64,000 nucleotides of DNA from Thermasporomyces sp036564245 (GCA_036564245.1 DATCKU010000092.1:1-64000), one strand, 5' to 3'; shown: positions 45,938-54,614, numbered from the stretch's first letter. Notes: generated by a model from the sequence alone, not told the origin. Translations and numbers: made by a program.

Positions 45938-46013
45938 TGGAGCCAGCGATGGGACTCGAACCCATAACCGCCCGATTACAAGTCGGGTGCGCTGCCAGTT
46001 GCGCCACGCTGGC
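45938..46013 (-). tRNA. tRNA-Thr (anticodon TGT)
   Basis: 76 bases with encoded CCA. Acceptor stem GCCAGCG/CGCTGGC, D arm GCGC...GCGC, anticodon stem CCCGA/TCGGG with loop CTTGTAA (anticodon TGT, U33 present), T arm ATGGG-TTCGAGT-CCCAT. All cloverleaf arms pair fully. Its 3' end faces the integrase remnant. Confidence 0.95.
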
Positions 46014-46084
46014 GAGATCGGCACAAGCTTATCTGGACTCGGCTTGCCCGTGCGGCTCGGCCCGCTTCCCGAGCCCAAGCCTCA

Positions 46085-46108
46085 CATAACGGGCATAACT
46101 TGCATAAC
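46085..46108. repeat. Three CATAAC repeats with 9-base period
   Basis: CATAAC occurs at 46085, 46094 and 46103, upstream of the tRNA gene. Short and possibly chance; could be a binding site. Confidence 0.35.
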
Positions 46109-46174
46109 CCCAGCCCGCTCGGTGCCAACAAGAGACGCTAGCGCGGGACAATCCGGGCCGGATAAAGGATCTTC

Positions 46175-46457
46175 ATGGTGGTACGCACTCACGAGCCTGA
46201 CGGATACGACTGTCCGATCTGCCGCTTGCTCCGCGGGGAGGCGACGTCGCTGACGACACCGGACAACATCGTTCGCCGCGAGGAGCAGACTGCAGTGATC
46301 GTTCCTCCCCCACTGGTGGGTGGGCAACCCAGAACACCATGAGCCTGCCGGTGGTCAGGACATGTGGCATTTCCACATCCACGTCATTCCGCTCTGGAAA
46401 GGCGATGCGTTCTTCTGCGGCGAGCACGTCATGCGTCTCGCAACGCTCTCCAAGTAG
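46175..46457 (+). pseudogene. HIT-family protein remnant
   Basis: AAGGA precedes an ATG, and the frame starts CPICRLLRGEATSLTTPDN and VRREEQTAVIVPPP, the N-terminus of a HIT protein. About 30 central residues are then missing, and the frame changes before the HIT motif HEPAGGQDMWHFHIHVIPLW. The first and last parts are normal, so an internal deletion inactivated the gene. Confidence 0.75.
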
Positions 46458-46559
46458 CATGAGCACGCGGCGAAGCTCCGGGCCGCCAGGAGCTGGTCGA
46501 CATAGTGCCAGGCTGGAAGGCTCAATCCTCCAGGCTAGGAGGCTTGACCCTCGGGCGGG

Positions 46560-47493
46560 TCAGAGCTCGTCGAGCCCGACGAGTCTCAGGTCATGCTGGT
46601 CGACCGACAGGGCAGCATGCAGAGGCCTCTTGTGCGCGAGACCGACGATCGCCAAGACACGTCCGCCGGGCGCGAACGCGGTGATGGTGCGCAGACGTGC
46701 GGCCATGTACAGGTTTCGCGTTCGCCATTGGGCGAGCCTGATCCGGTTGACCGGAAAGGCATCTACTATTCGTACGAGGACACCACTCTCGACTTCTTCA
46801 GACTCAGTGACCCTGTCGTCGCTGTTGAGCAGTTCCCAGTACGGCCAGATGTTCTCCTTCAACACGTCGGCCGGAGGATCGGAGCGGTCCACCAACGGTT
46901 CGACGAGGTCCTGGTAGCCGGCCGCGCACAATCGCTCCCACCAGTCTTGGCCGGCGAGGTTCAGACATTCCAGTCCTGTGTGGTCGTCGAAGTGATGCAG
47001 CCGATCGAGCCCTAGTTGACGGGCAAGAGGTACGGCGACCCGTGCAACCTCGCCGACCTGGGCGGCGTGGCGTGCAAGCGCCTCCTGCACGTCCGGCGGG
47101 AGGTGGGAAGAATGGTCGGCTGCAAGGAGGGCATTCCAAGGCTCAAAGGCGATGAGCCATGCGAGCACGCGGTCTTCTGCGGACGTCTCAGGCGCGGTGG
47201 CGATTCGAGCGGCCTCCGGCCGAGGCCAGGATCGGTGATGACGTCCGATGGCGGCCAGCTCACGCGCGGCATCAATGCCACCGACGTCAAGGCTCTCGTA
47301 GATTTCCCCCTTCCCTCGTGCACGCATCGACCAACTCGCCCGGAAGTTGCTCCACCGCGATGACGTCAGGCTTCCACCTGGCGAGTCTCTCGATTGCGGG
47401 AGCCAGTGCGGCATCCTGTACTCGGTCGGTGAGATGCGCGATGCCGAGGACGAGGAGTTCGGTAGGGCGGGTGCTCTTTGATTGACCCTTCAC
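46560..47493 (-). pseudogene. DUF5694/TraB-like protein gene with a frameshift at a G-run
   Basis: GTG 47493 has GGAGGTG six bases upstream and starts VKGQSKSTRPTELLVLGIAH, then ERLARWKPDVIAVEQLPGEL. At the sequence GGGAAGGGGGAAA (about 47307-47319) the frame is lost; with one G fewer it continues as EIYESLDVGGIDAARELAAI to RNLYMAARLRTITAF and GRVLAIVGLAHKR. Joined, it is about 310 residues of the DUF5694 type, distantly related to TraB/Tiki-type proteins. A single homopolymer error or slippage would restore it. Confidence 0.65.
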
Positions 47494-47697
47494 GCGGCTC
47501 ACCTCCGACATGCACCACATCCAATAGCGACTCGCCCTCTACTGCAAGGGGCCTCCGCACGCGAAAGATAGGAGCGCCGATCTGCCGTACAATCCGCCAA
47601 TGACCTGGTCAGGTTGGACGATGGAGCGCGGACGACGCTCGCACCTCCCGGTGACCATCTGCATGCATCGTCGTGACACCCCACGGGATGATCGACT

Positions 47698-48615
47698 GTG
47701 ACCGCAGTGAAAGACGTGGTCAGAAGGCTGCCGATGGGGCCCGGGGTCTATCGGTTCCGTGATTCCGCCGGCCGAGTGCTGTACATCGGGAGAGCCAGTA
47801 ATCTGCGTCGCAGAGTCCAGTCGTACTGGACGAACCTCGGCGACCGTCCGCGGTTGGCACCGATGGTTCGCCGCATCAGCCGAGTCGAAGCCGTCTTGTG
47901 TGACTCCGAGCACGAGGCGGCCTGGCTGGAACGCAACCTGTTGCAACACTCGATGCCTCGCTGGAATCGAGCCGATGGGGGGATGGAAGTCGTCGGCTAC
48001 ATCCGGCTCGAGACTGGAGCGGCAGGATCCGGCCTGCGATTCGTGCATGAGATCACGCCAAAGGCACGCCACTTCGGGCCCTACCTCGGAGGTCTACGGG
48101 TCCGGCAGGCGATCTCGGCGATTCGTCGCGTCCTGCCGTTGGAGTACGCCACTGCCAGCAGTGGGTCTGCACGTGCATTCGGACAGCTGCTTGGCATCGG
48201 TCCGGATGATCGCGAGGAGCTCGAGCAGCGGTTGATCGCCGTGTTGGAACGTGATCCGGCGGCGGTGGCGGCGTTACGCGCCGAGTTGGTGCGTCGGAGG
48301 GATGCTGCGGCGTCAAAGCTCCAGTTCGAACTCGCAGCCAAGCTGCATGAGGAGATCGCGGCATTTGACTGGATTGTCGCAGAGCAGAAGGCGGCATTAC
48401 TGGACTCATGTGATGTCGACATCCACGGCTGGGCTGACGGGGTCCTCGTGCGGTTCGAGGTACGTCGCGGTCGCATGTGTACGTGGACGCAACGAGCCGT
48501 TTCAGAAAAGAAGGCTCGCGACCGAGTGGCTGAGACGCCTGTGCTGTGGCGGACTTTCGCGCAACGCAATGCCGAGCTTGCTGCACTGCTCGTGCGTAGT
48601 GCGAAAGTTGCGTGA
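47698..48615 (+). CDS. UvrC-like GIY-YIG nuclease (N-terminal UvrC homologue)
   Basis: 305 residues, GTG start. The GIY-YIG domain is at the N-terminus: PGVYRFRDSAGRVLYIGRAS, with Arg in NLRRRVQSYW and Glu in CDSEHEAAWLERNLLQ. A UVR-like helical hairpin (AAASKLQFELAAKLHEEIAA) lies near 210-230. The C-terminal endonuclease V-like and HhH domains of full UvrC are absent. This is the Cho-like/short-UvrC arrangement found in actinobacteria, where it probably makes the 3' incision in repair. The ribosome site is weak, so the start could be a few codons away. Confidence 0.85.
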   Translation: MTAVKDVVRRLPMGPGVYRFRDSAGRVLYIGRASNLRRRVQSYWTNLGDRPRLAPMVRRISRVEAVLCDSEHEAAWLERNLLQHSMPRWNRADGGMEVVGYIRLETGAAGSGLRFVHEITPKARHFGPYLGGLRVRQAISAIRRVLPLEYATASSGSARAFGQLLGIGPDDREELEQRLIAVLERDPAAVAALRAELVRRRDAAASKLQFELAAKLHEEIAAFDWIVAEQKAALLDSCDVDIHGWADGVLVRFEVRRGRMCTWTQRAVSEKKARDRVAETPVLWRTFAQRNAELAALLVRSAKVA

Positions 48616-48730
48616 GGGAAAGATCCCGCGGCCGGCGGCGACGAGACACATGTCACATCTGCGCCCGTCACATCGTGTGGCTCAGGTCCGTCAAGGAGGT
48701 GTGCAACGACACGCTGAAGGAGATCACACG

Positions 48731-49204
48731 ATGGAAGTTCGCTTGAACTTGTTCGGTAACTCGACTGGACGCGAGTTCGCAAAGCACTTGAGGACGGCGT
48801 ACAAGGTGCTCGCTCAGTCGACCCTCCCGCTCGCGACGCAGCACCTGGTGATGCTCCGTGCGAGCCAGATCAACGGGTGTGGCTTCTGCGTCGACATGCA
48901 CACCAAGGACGCGATAGCGGCTGGCGAAAGCGTGCAGCGCCTCAACCTCGTCGCGGCCTGGCGGGAAGCCACGGTGTTCACTGAGGCCGAGCGGGCCGCG
49001 CTGGAACTCGCGGAGCAGGGCACCCGCATCGCGGATGCGGCTGGTGGGGTCACCGACGAGGCCTGGGCGAACGCCGCCAAGCACTACGACGAAGAGCAGC
49101 TCAGCGCTCTGGTCTGCGTGATCGCCATCATCAACGCCTTCAACCGGGCGAACGTCATCGTCCGGAACCCGGCCGGTGACTACCAGCCCGGTCAGCTCGG
49201 GTGA
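48731..49204 (+). CDS. Carboxymuconolactone decarboxylase/AhpD-like protein
   Basis: 157 residues, AAGGAG seven bases before the ATG. All-helical AhpD fold with the redox site NGCGFCVDMHTKDA (C50-x-x-C53, H57), followed by LNLVAAWREATVFTEAERAA and YDEEQLSALVCVIAIINAFN. It belongs to the branch used as alkylhydroperoxidase-type antioxidants. Stand-alone gene. Confidence 0.92.
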   Translation: MEVRLNLFGNSTGREFAKHLRTAYKVLAQSTLPLATQHLVMLRASQINGCGFCVDMHTKDAIAAGESVQRLNLVAAWREATVFTEAERAALELAEQGTRIADAAGGVTDEAWANAAKHYDEEQLSALVCVIAIINAFNRANVIVRNPAGDYQPGQLG

Positions 49205-49326
49205 CGGGACCCTCGCTCGGAACTCCTCCGACGTCCTGATTGGGGCGCGGGAGCAGGGTTCCAACCGCTGAGGTCATGTCAGGGGTACACCAGGGGCCGA
49301 CGACCAGGAGGCTCCACCGAGACCAT

Positions 49327-49533
49327 CTAGTCGGGCTCCGTTGGGGAGTCGGACTGATTCCACAGCTCCACGTAACGAGTGGCGCCACATGCCCGGCAGT
49401 AGGTCTCGATGGCCTCTTCGTCGGCCCAGGTGTGCCCGTAGTCGCGGCACAGCACCGGGATGAGGCGCGGCAGGCTGATCACGATACGCCGGCGGCGGCT
49501 GCGGGTGAACTCGAAGTCAATGTCATCAGCCAT
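49327..49533 (-). CDS. Small zinc-ribbon-like hypothetical protein
   Basis: 68 residues from the Met at 49533 (MADDIDFEFTRSRRRRIVIS). Cys and His are arranged as CRDYGHTW ... YCRACGATRYVEL, which could bind zinc. The acidic start, basic middle and aromatic end suggest a real small protein, but no ribosome site is clear and the family was not recognised. Confidence 0.5.
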   Translation of the reverse strand: MADDIDFEFTRSRRRRIVISLPRLIPVLCRDYGHTWADEEAIETYCRACGATRYVELWNQSDSPTEPD

Positions 49534-49796
49534 GGCGGGGATCATAGCCATCGCGTGAGGAATGAGCATCACCCCGATACCTCTGAGGAGGACAGCGGGA
49601 CACTGCCGGAACCGGACACGGTCGGTGGACGGCGATGCGTGATGGCGTGTCGTGGATGATCACTTCTACGTGGCCGCAAGCGTCCTCGCTCAGACGTTCG
49701 AGCGACGAGCGCTCCGTCCCGTCTGTCGTTACGAGGACGCAGCAAGGCAACGAACAGCGCAGTAAGACGGGGAGTCAACGATGCCAGGTCGACGCG

Positions 49797-51503
49797 CTAT
49801 GCGCGTTGAACGTGCCTGGTCCACTCGGTGACGACGTCCGCAAGCACCGACAGGGGCAGATTGCCGTGTGAGAGAAGTGTGCGGTGGAAGTCGGCGAGTA
49901 CGAAGTCGCTCCCGAGGCCTGCAGCCGCCTGCTCGCGGAGCCGCTGAATCTCCAGCCTGCCGACCATGTAGCCCAACGCCTGACCTGGCCGGGCGATGTA
50001 TCGGTCGACCTCGTTCTCGATGTTCTTCCGGGTGAGCGCGCTGTGCTCCTCCATGAAGCGAACCGCCCGGTCGCGGCTCCACCCGAAGGCGTGCATCCCG
50101 GTGTCGACGACGAGCCGACACGCCCGCCAGAAGTCGAAGGAGACCATGCCGAGACGGTAGAGGTCGCTTGTGTAAAGACCCATCTCGTCGGCGAGTCGCT
50201 CGGTGTAAAGTGCCCAGCCTTCGGTGAACGCGGTGGCACGCGCGTGACGTCGATAGTCGCAGAGCTCGGGAAGCTCCCACAGCAAAGCCAGCTGGGTGTG
50301 GTGGCCGGGTACCGACTCATGGAAGGTCAAGGCCTGCAGCTCGAACCGCGGTCGTGTCTCAGGCTGGTGAGTGTTCAGCCAGAAGCGACCTGGCCGTGTT
50401 CCGTCGACACTCGGCCATTGGTAGTAGCCGAGATTGCCGCTTTCCGCCTCATATATCGACTGCTCGAGCACCTCACAGCCGATCCGTGGCACGATACCGA
50501 GCCAGCGGGGGGAGGCCTCCTCGGCTCGCGCAAGCGCCGACTTCGCCCCGTCGAGCATGTCCGCGGCGCTCGTGAAGCGAAGGGATTCGTCCGTACGAAG
50601 CCTGCTGATGATGTCGGCGAAGTCGTTGACTCCGAGGACCGCGGCACCACGGGCGCGCATCTCCTCGATGAGTCGTTCGACAAGTTCGAGACCTAAGCGG
50701 TGCAACTCCTCGACGCTGTGGTCGGTCGTGGTGTGCGTCGCCGCAAGCCGTTGGTACAGCTCGACGCCGTCGTCAAGCGCGGCCAGGCCAGGAGCGGTGT
50801 CCGGTCGCGCTGAGGGAAGAACGTCCTGCACCAGGTAGTCGTGGTACGCGGACAGAGCAGGACGTACGTCATCACGTACGACTTGCGCGACCCGATCACG
50901 CCAATCCGATGGGACCTCGTTGGTTTGCGGATTGATCTGAACGAGCGGGTCCTCCGAGATCTCGGTGGACAGGTAGCTGGCCACCTGCTCAGTGGCGGCC
51001 GTGACGAGACGCGCGACCGGCTGACGACCGGCAGACCTGCCGGCGTCGAGGCGGCGACGTGCTTCTGCGAGCCACGCCGGAACCTTGGCCAGGCGTTCCA
51101 GATAACCCGCAGCGTCAGCCGCTGTGCGCAAGGTGAGCTTCGGCAGGCTCACGATGAGCGTGGCCGCAGATCCCATGGAGGGCAGCGGAGTCACGGTGTA
51201 TTCGACCGCTGCGGTATCGAGACCCACCAGTGCATCGGACGTCGTGCGAAGCAGGACCTGCCGGGTGATGCGTCGTTCCGGATCGAGGTGCCTGGGGTCG
51301 ATGGCCTCTGCACGCTTCTGGAAGCTCAGCAGCTCGCTCCGGCGGCGTTGCTCGCCCGCGACTGATACGTCAGGAAGGTCGCCGGCGTACTCGGGGTAGC
51401 CAATCTGACTGGCGTAGAGCGGCGACCACGCGAGGAGCGCGTGGAATGCCTCGTCGGCAAGACGATCGAGATCGCGAGCTGCAGTGGCGTCGTCGGTGCG
51501 CAT
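49797..51503 (-). CDS. DUF885-family protein (putative metallopeptidase)
   Basis: 568 residues, GAGGG before the ATG. DUF885 features: AFHALLAWSPLYASQIGYPE near the start, LTFHESVPGHHTQLALLWEL with HExxxxHH, ATAFTEGWALYTERLADEMG with the downstream Glu, and the end VGRLEIQRLREQAAAGLG. Cytoplasmic, no signal. Family members are thought to be zinc peptidases, but substrates are largely unknown. Stand-alone gene. Confidence 0.9.
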   Translation of the reverse strand: MRTDDATAARDLDRLADEAFHALLAWSPLYASQIGYPEYAGDLPDVSVAGEQRRRSELLSFQKRAEAIDPRHLDPERRITRQVLLRTTSDALVGLDTAAVEYTVTPLPSMGSAATLIVSLPKLTLRTAADAAGYLERLAKVPAWLAEARRRLDAGRSAGRQPVARLVTAATEQVASYLSTEISEDPLVQINPQTNEVPSDWRDRVAQVVRDDVRPALSAYHDYLVQDVLPSARPDTAPGLAALDDGVELYQRLAATHTTTDHSVEELHRLGLELVERLIEEMRARGAAVLGVNDFADIISRLRTDESLRFTSAADMLDGAKSALARAEEASPRWLGIVPRIGCEVLEQSIYEAESGNLGYYQWPSVDGTRPGRFWLNTHQPETRPRFELQALTFHESVPGHHTQLALLWELPELCDYRRHARATAFTEGWALYTERLADEMGLYTSDLYRLGMVSFDFWRACRLVVDTGMHAFGWSRDRAVRFMEEHSALTRKNIENEVDRYIARPGQALGYMVGRLEIQRLREQAAAGLGSDFVLADFHRTLLSHGNLPLSVLADVVTEWTRHVQRA

Positions 51504-51600
51504 CGCTGGCTACCCTCAGCAGGTCGTACGTGGCAACGCTCATGAACCGTGCGGCGATCTCAGCAATTCTTCCGCGGAAGATGGCTAGCGGCCAGAACGG

Positions 51601-52206
51601 CTATCCGGTCTCGGCCGAGAGATCGCGGAAGCGGTCGGCCGCTTCCTGCACTCGTGCGACGTACTGCCGCCACTCCTGCTCTCCGCCGAAGCTGGCATAG
51701 TCGACGCCACCGGTGCCGTCGATGAGTTCGCGCACGACGTCGGCGTGGCCAGCGTGCTGTGCCGTTTCCCCGATCATCCGCAGGATTGCGCGTCGTAGCG
51801 TGAGGGCGCGTTTGCCTTCCGGCCACCAGGACACCTCCCCAGTGGCGTCGAGGTGGAGCTCGGCGATGGTCTGGTCGGCATGGGCGCAGGCTCGGTGGTA
51901 CAGGCCGATGATGTAGTCGCTCGACTCGTCTGGGGTCGCCCACATGTCAGCGCCCTGCCAGATCGTGCCGTCTTCCACCCACGACAACGATTCCGGCGCA
52001 GGCCGCTCGAAGACCTCGCCAAGGTAGCCGTATTCCACCCCGGCGAGATGCTTGACCAACCCGAGCAGGTTGGTGCCGGTGGGCGTCATCGGTCGGCGCA
52101 GGTCGTATTCCCCGAGGCCTTCGAGCTTACGGATCAAGCCATCTCGTGCTGCCTGCAACTGCATCTGCAGGGCAGACTTCTCGGATTCGTCATGAGAACA
52201 TTCCAT
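51601..52206 (-). CDS. DinB/DUF664-family protein
   Basis: 201 residues in a four-helix-bundle pattern: ALQMQLQAARDGLIRKLEGL, TNLLGLVKHLAGVEYGYLGE (first His), ACAHADQTIAEL and LRMIGETAQHAGHADVVREL (second and third His), the metal-binding layout of DinB-like enzymes. Many actinobacterial members are thiol-dependent transferases using mycothiol or bacillithiol. No ribosome site is visible upstream, so leaderless translation is possible. Confidence 0.88.
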   Translation of the reverse strand: MECSHDESEKSALQMQLQAARDGLIRKLEGLGEYDLRRPMTPTGTNLLGLVKHLAGVEYGYLGEVFERPAPESLSWVEDGTIWQGADMWATPDESSDYIIGLYHRACAHADQTIAELHLDATGEVSWWPEGKRALTLRRAILRMIGETAQHAGHADVVRELIDGTGGVDYASFGGEQEWRQYVARVQEAADRFRDLSAETG

Positions 52207-52323
52207 TGGTTCATGTAACCACCATGCACCGACAACGCAGGAGTCGCGAGGTGGAAGTGAGCCAGCACCGGTAGGCCACGAGTCCCGGGTCCTCGCGGCC
52301 TACCTGATGTGTGGGCGCTTCGG

Positions 52324-52821
52324 TCAACGAAGCGACACCGCCACCTCTTCGAGGAGATCCAGCGCATCCTGTAGGCCGGCCTCCATACCCGAGGCAATGA
52401 TCGCGTCACGAACTTCCTTGCTGGGCGCTTTCGTCTCGATCGTGACGGTCGTACGACCGTCAACTTCGATCAACGTCAGAGTGTTGACCGTACCGACCTC
52501 GGGTTGGCCTTCTTCCTGAGGCGCACCCTCGAACACCTCCGTCGACACGATCCGTTCGTTCGGAACGATCTCGCGGTATTCGCCGTGGAAGGCGACCTCC
52601 GTGCCGTCTGGAGTGACCATCACGTACCGCCACCTGCCGCCCACCCGTAGGTCGATCTCGCAGACCGTCACCTCGCCACGTTTGGCGTTCCACCAACGCT
52701 TGACCAGTTCGGGTGTCGTCCATGCCTTGTAGACGAGGTGCTTGGGTGCGTCGAACTCGCGGGTGACGAGGATTGTCTCGTCGTCTGGGAGTGTGACTTT
52801 TGCGGTTCCTCTACTTGTCAT
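52324..52821 (-). CDS. SRPBCC/AHSA1-like protein
   Basis: 165 residues of the START-like fold: DETILVTREFDAPKHLVYKA, WTTPELVKRWWNAKRGEV, GRWRYVMVTPDGTEVAFHGE, TVNTLTLIEVDGRTTVTIET. Start overlaps the end of the ArsR-type gene by 11 bases. ArsR-AHSA1 pairs are common in actinobacteria; the SRPBCC partner probably binds a small hydrophobic ligand. AAGGAG is nine bases before the chosen Met. Confidence 0.9.
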   Translation of the reverse strand: MTSRGTAKVTLPDDETILVTREFDAPKHLVYKAWTTPELVKRWWNAKRGEVTVCEIDLRVGGRWRYVMVTPDGTEVAFHGEYREIVPNERIVSTEVFEGAPQEEGQPEVGTVNTLTLIEVDGRTTVTIETKAPSKEVRDAIIASGMEAGLQDALDLLEEVAVSLR

Positions 52822-53167
52822 GTCCATCTGCTCCTTCCTCTTGTCGTTTGAGTTCGTCCAAGACGACATCCAGCTGCTCGAACCGCTCGGACCAGGTCTT
52901 CTCGTACTTGCTGACCCAGTCATGGACCGGTTTGAGAGCGTGTCCGTTCAGTCGATAGAGCCGTTGTCGCCCGTCCTCGCGCACGGTGACCAGGTCGACC
53001 TCCCGGAGGACACGCAGGTGCTTCGACACCTGTGGTTGCGCCAGGCCGAGTATGCGTACGAGATCGTTCACCGACCGTTCACCGTCGGCGAGTGCATCGA
53101 GGATCTCCCGCCGCCGAGGCTCGGCGATCGCGTTGAACGCATCTGTTGTTGTCGGTGCCCGGGCCAT
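52811..53167 (-). CDS. ArsR-family transcriptional regulator
   Basis: 118-residue winged-helix protein: TTTDAFNAIAEPRRREILDA, ERSVNDLVRILGLAQPQVSK (HTH), LREVDLVTVREDGRQRLYRL (wing). No metal-binding Cys cluster is present, so it is of the organic-ligand type paired with SRPBCC proteins. It lies first in the two-gene operon; a palindrome at 53180-53197 sits just before the start. The Met at 53167 has no ribosome site and may be leaderless. Confidence 0.92.
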   Translation of the reverse strand: MARAPTTTDAFNAIAEPRRREILDALADGERSVNDLVRILGLAQPQVSKHLRVLREVDLVTVREDGRQRLYRLNGHALKPVHDWVSKYEKTWSERFEQLDVVLDELKRQEEGADGHDK

Positions 53168-53179
53168 GACACAGCATCG

Positions 53180-53197
53180 TATTCCCATATCGGAATA
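53180..53197. promoter_or_regulatory. Palindromic operator candidate for the ArsR/AHSA1 operon
   Basis: TATTCC-CATATC-GGAATA (53180-53197), 13 bases before the ArsR start, in an A+T-rich pocket that would overlap the promoter. Autorepression is typical of this family. Confidence 0.6.
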
Positions 53198-53302
53198 TAT
53201 GCAACCATGACCACTGAGTTGGGCGTTGTGACAAAGATTCACGATGCGCAGCCACTGTGGGATACTTTGATCACAAGACTGCGGCGCGCTCGGGAGGATT
53301 CA

Positions 53303-53503
53303 ATGGAGTTGCTGATATTCGGGGCCGCTGCGGGGGGTCTTGCGTTCGTGGTGTACGTCCTCCTGGCGCTTGTCCTTCGCGTCCGAGGCATCAATCGCGG
53401 CAGGCGCTACCTCACCCCACACGTCCCCGGCAGTACGTCGCTCGGCTCCGGCCTAGATGGAGCAGGGGACTGCGACTCCGGCGGTGGCGGAGGCGGCTGC
53501 TAA
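53303..53503 (+). CDS. Small membrane protein with Gly/Cys-rich tail
   Basis: 66 residues, GGGAGGA directly upstream. One membrane span (AAAGGLAFVVYVLLALVL), then a basic linker (RVRGINRGRRYL) and the tail GDCDSGGGGGGC. Similar Gly-Cys-rich tails occur in small actinobacterial surface proteins of unknown function. Short, but the ribosome site and the span support it. Confidence 0.6.
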   Translation: MELLIFGAAAGGLAFVVYVLLALVLRVRGINRGRRYLTPHVPGSTSLGSGLDGAGDCDSGGGGGGC

Positions 53504-53543
53504 GGCGTCAGTGTCGCGTCGACGTCGGCTCAGTGTGGTCTGG

Positions 53544-53780
53544 TCAGACATACGATTTCGCCAGAAGCTCATAGAGCTCCGCATAGAGTCCGCCCAGCGC
53601 CATGAGCTCGTCGTGACTTCCCATCTCGACGACCCGACCGTTGTCGATGACGAGGATCAGGCCGGCAGACCGAACCGTGGAGAAGCGGTGGGACACCAGC
53701 ACGGTTATCGTCCCGCGCGACGAACCGGACCGCGAAGCCTCAGCGTAGCGCTCGAACGTACTCATGCGGGGCGGCACTGC
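53544..53780 (-). pseudogene. ABC exporter ATPase C-terminal fragment
   Basis: Encodes TVLVSHRFSTVRSAGLILVI and the tail DNGRVVEMGSHDELMALGG, the end of an ABC exporter nucleotide-binding domain (switch His and D-loop side). Walker A, signature and Walker B are missing, and nothing upstream continues the gene. Confidence 0.8.
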
Positions 53781-53950
53781 GGATCGGCGCTGCAAGCCAG
53801 AGAAGTGTCAAGGATCGAGCCGGATGCCAGATACGCCTAAAGGCCGGCAACGATCTCGGGAAACGCGTCGTCGAGCGTGTGCCCCGTCGAGAGATCAGCC
53901 GAGCTGACCCGTGGTCGTCGATCTTGGCTAGGGCCCGGAACCCGTCCAGC

Positions 53951-54127
53951 TTGACAACCCCGCTCCGGCGGGTGACGATCCGGGCGTGGAAGTCGACCGC
54001 AGAGGTCTACGCCGACCCCGAGATCGCCGAAGTCCTGCGGCGGGGCGTTACCGGAGATTACGGCCCTGTGCCGAAGCCTTCGCCCGTTCCGCAGCGTGCG
54101 AAGCGGCGGAAGCGTTCAGCCGCTTGA
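53951..54127 (+). pseudogene. Phd/YefM-like antitoxin C-terminal remnant
   Basis: The frame VTIRAWKSTAEVYADPEIAE with DYGPVPKP resembles the toxin-neutralising tail of actinobacterial Phd/YefM antitoxins. The DNA-binding N-terminal half is absent. A separate toxin-like remnant follows at 54256. Moderate confidence. Confidence 0.5.
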
Positions 54128-54178
54128 GCCAATAGTTCCGCATTTGGTGTCAGCCTGTCGGTGGCGTGCTTACACTGT

Positions 54179-54198
54179 TGATCACATATGAGTGATCA
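54179..54198. promoter_or_regulatory. Perfect inverted repeat overlapping a mini-ORF start
   Basis: TGATCAC (54179-54185) and GTGATCA (54192-54198), 7-bp perfect arms with 6-base spacer ATATGA containing the ATG at 54188. A TACACT -10-like box lies three bases upstream. Likely operator of the toxin unit that follows. Confidence 0.6.
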
Positions 54199-54259
54199 GC
54201 TGCATGTGTCAACCGGCCCTGCAGCGAGGTTTCGTTTCGTCCCAGCGAGGCGGGAATGA
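54188..54259 (+). CDS. 23-codon mini-ORF overlapping the toxin-like gene
   Basis: MSDQLHVSTGPAARFRFVPA is 20 of its 23 residues. The stop overlaps the next ATG as ATGA (54256-54259). No ribosome site is visible, and the ATG lies inside a palindrome. It may be a leader for translational coupling. Not recognised as a family. Confidence 0.4.
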   Translation: MSDQLHVSTGPAARFRFVPARRE

Positions 54260-54614
54260 GCCCAGCCAAGCGGGGGGATCGTGTCGCGCCACCTGCAGGT
54301 GATGGTCAGTGGGAACTGAAGGTCGGGACGACCGATGCAGCAAAGGGTTGGGGTGATCTGTGTCAGCAGGCTCCCCGTAATACGGCACGGGCGTGGGAGA
54401 CCATGCGCAACGAGCCGGTTCCCACTGTCCAAAACTCGCGTCACCACCGTCTGAAGGGCGAACTCGCCACTGGCACGTGCGGCGGGCGAGATCTGCCGCA
54501 ATGGCAGTCGAGGTCACTGGCGGCGGTCGGATCTGGTACCTCGTCGACGAGGAGACGCGAACCGTCTGGGTCGTGCAGGCGTCGACGAAGCATCCAAAAA
54601 GGACGGGCGGATGA
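54256..54614 (+). pseudogene. RelE/ParE-like toxin gene with a frameshift
   Basis: Frame 1 reads GQWELKVGTTDAAKGWGDLC ... NSRHHRLKGELATGTCGGRD, LPQWQ. Around 54508 one base seems lost (TACGAG to TCGAG), and the rest is in another frame: EVTGGGRIWYLVDEETRTVW, then VVQASTKHPKRTGG. Rejoined, this matches actinobacterial RelE-type ribonuclease toxins of about 120 residues. The disrupted frame suggests an inactivated toxin. Confidence 0.7.

Noticed and set aside
45938..46013. Second copy of the tRNA-Thr 3' end marking the far side of the integrated element
   Set aside because: Reading leftwards to 43.6 kb, no repeat of the tRNA 3' sequence was found, so the element's other boundary could not be placed.
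53837..53910. Minus-strand tail encoding GHTLDDAFPEIVAGL
   Set aside because: Has good protein character but is too short and without a start; it may be the end of a lost gene and was not annotated.
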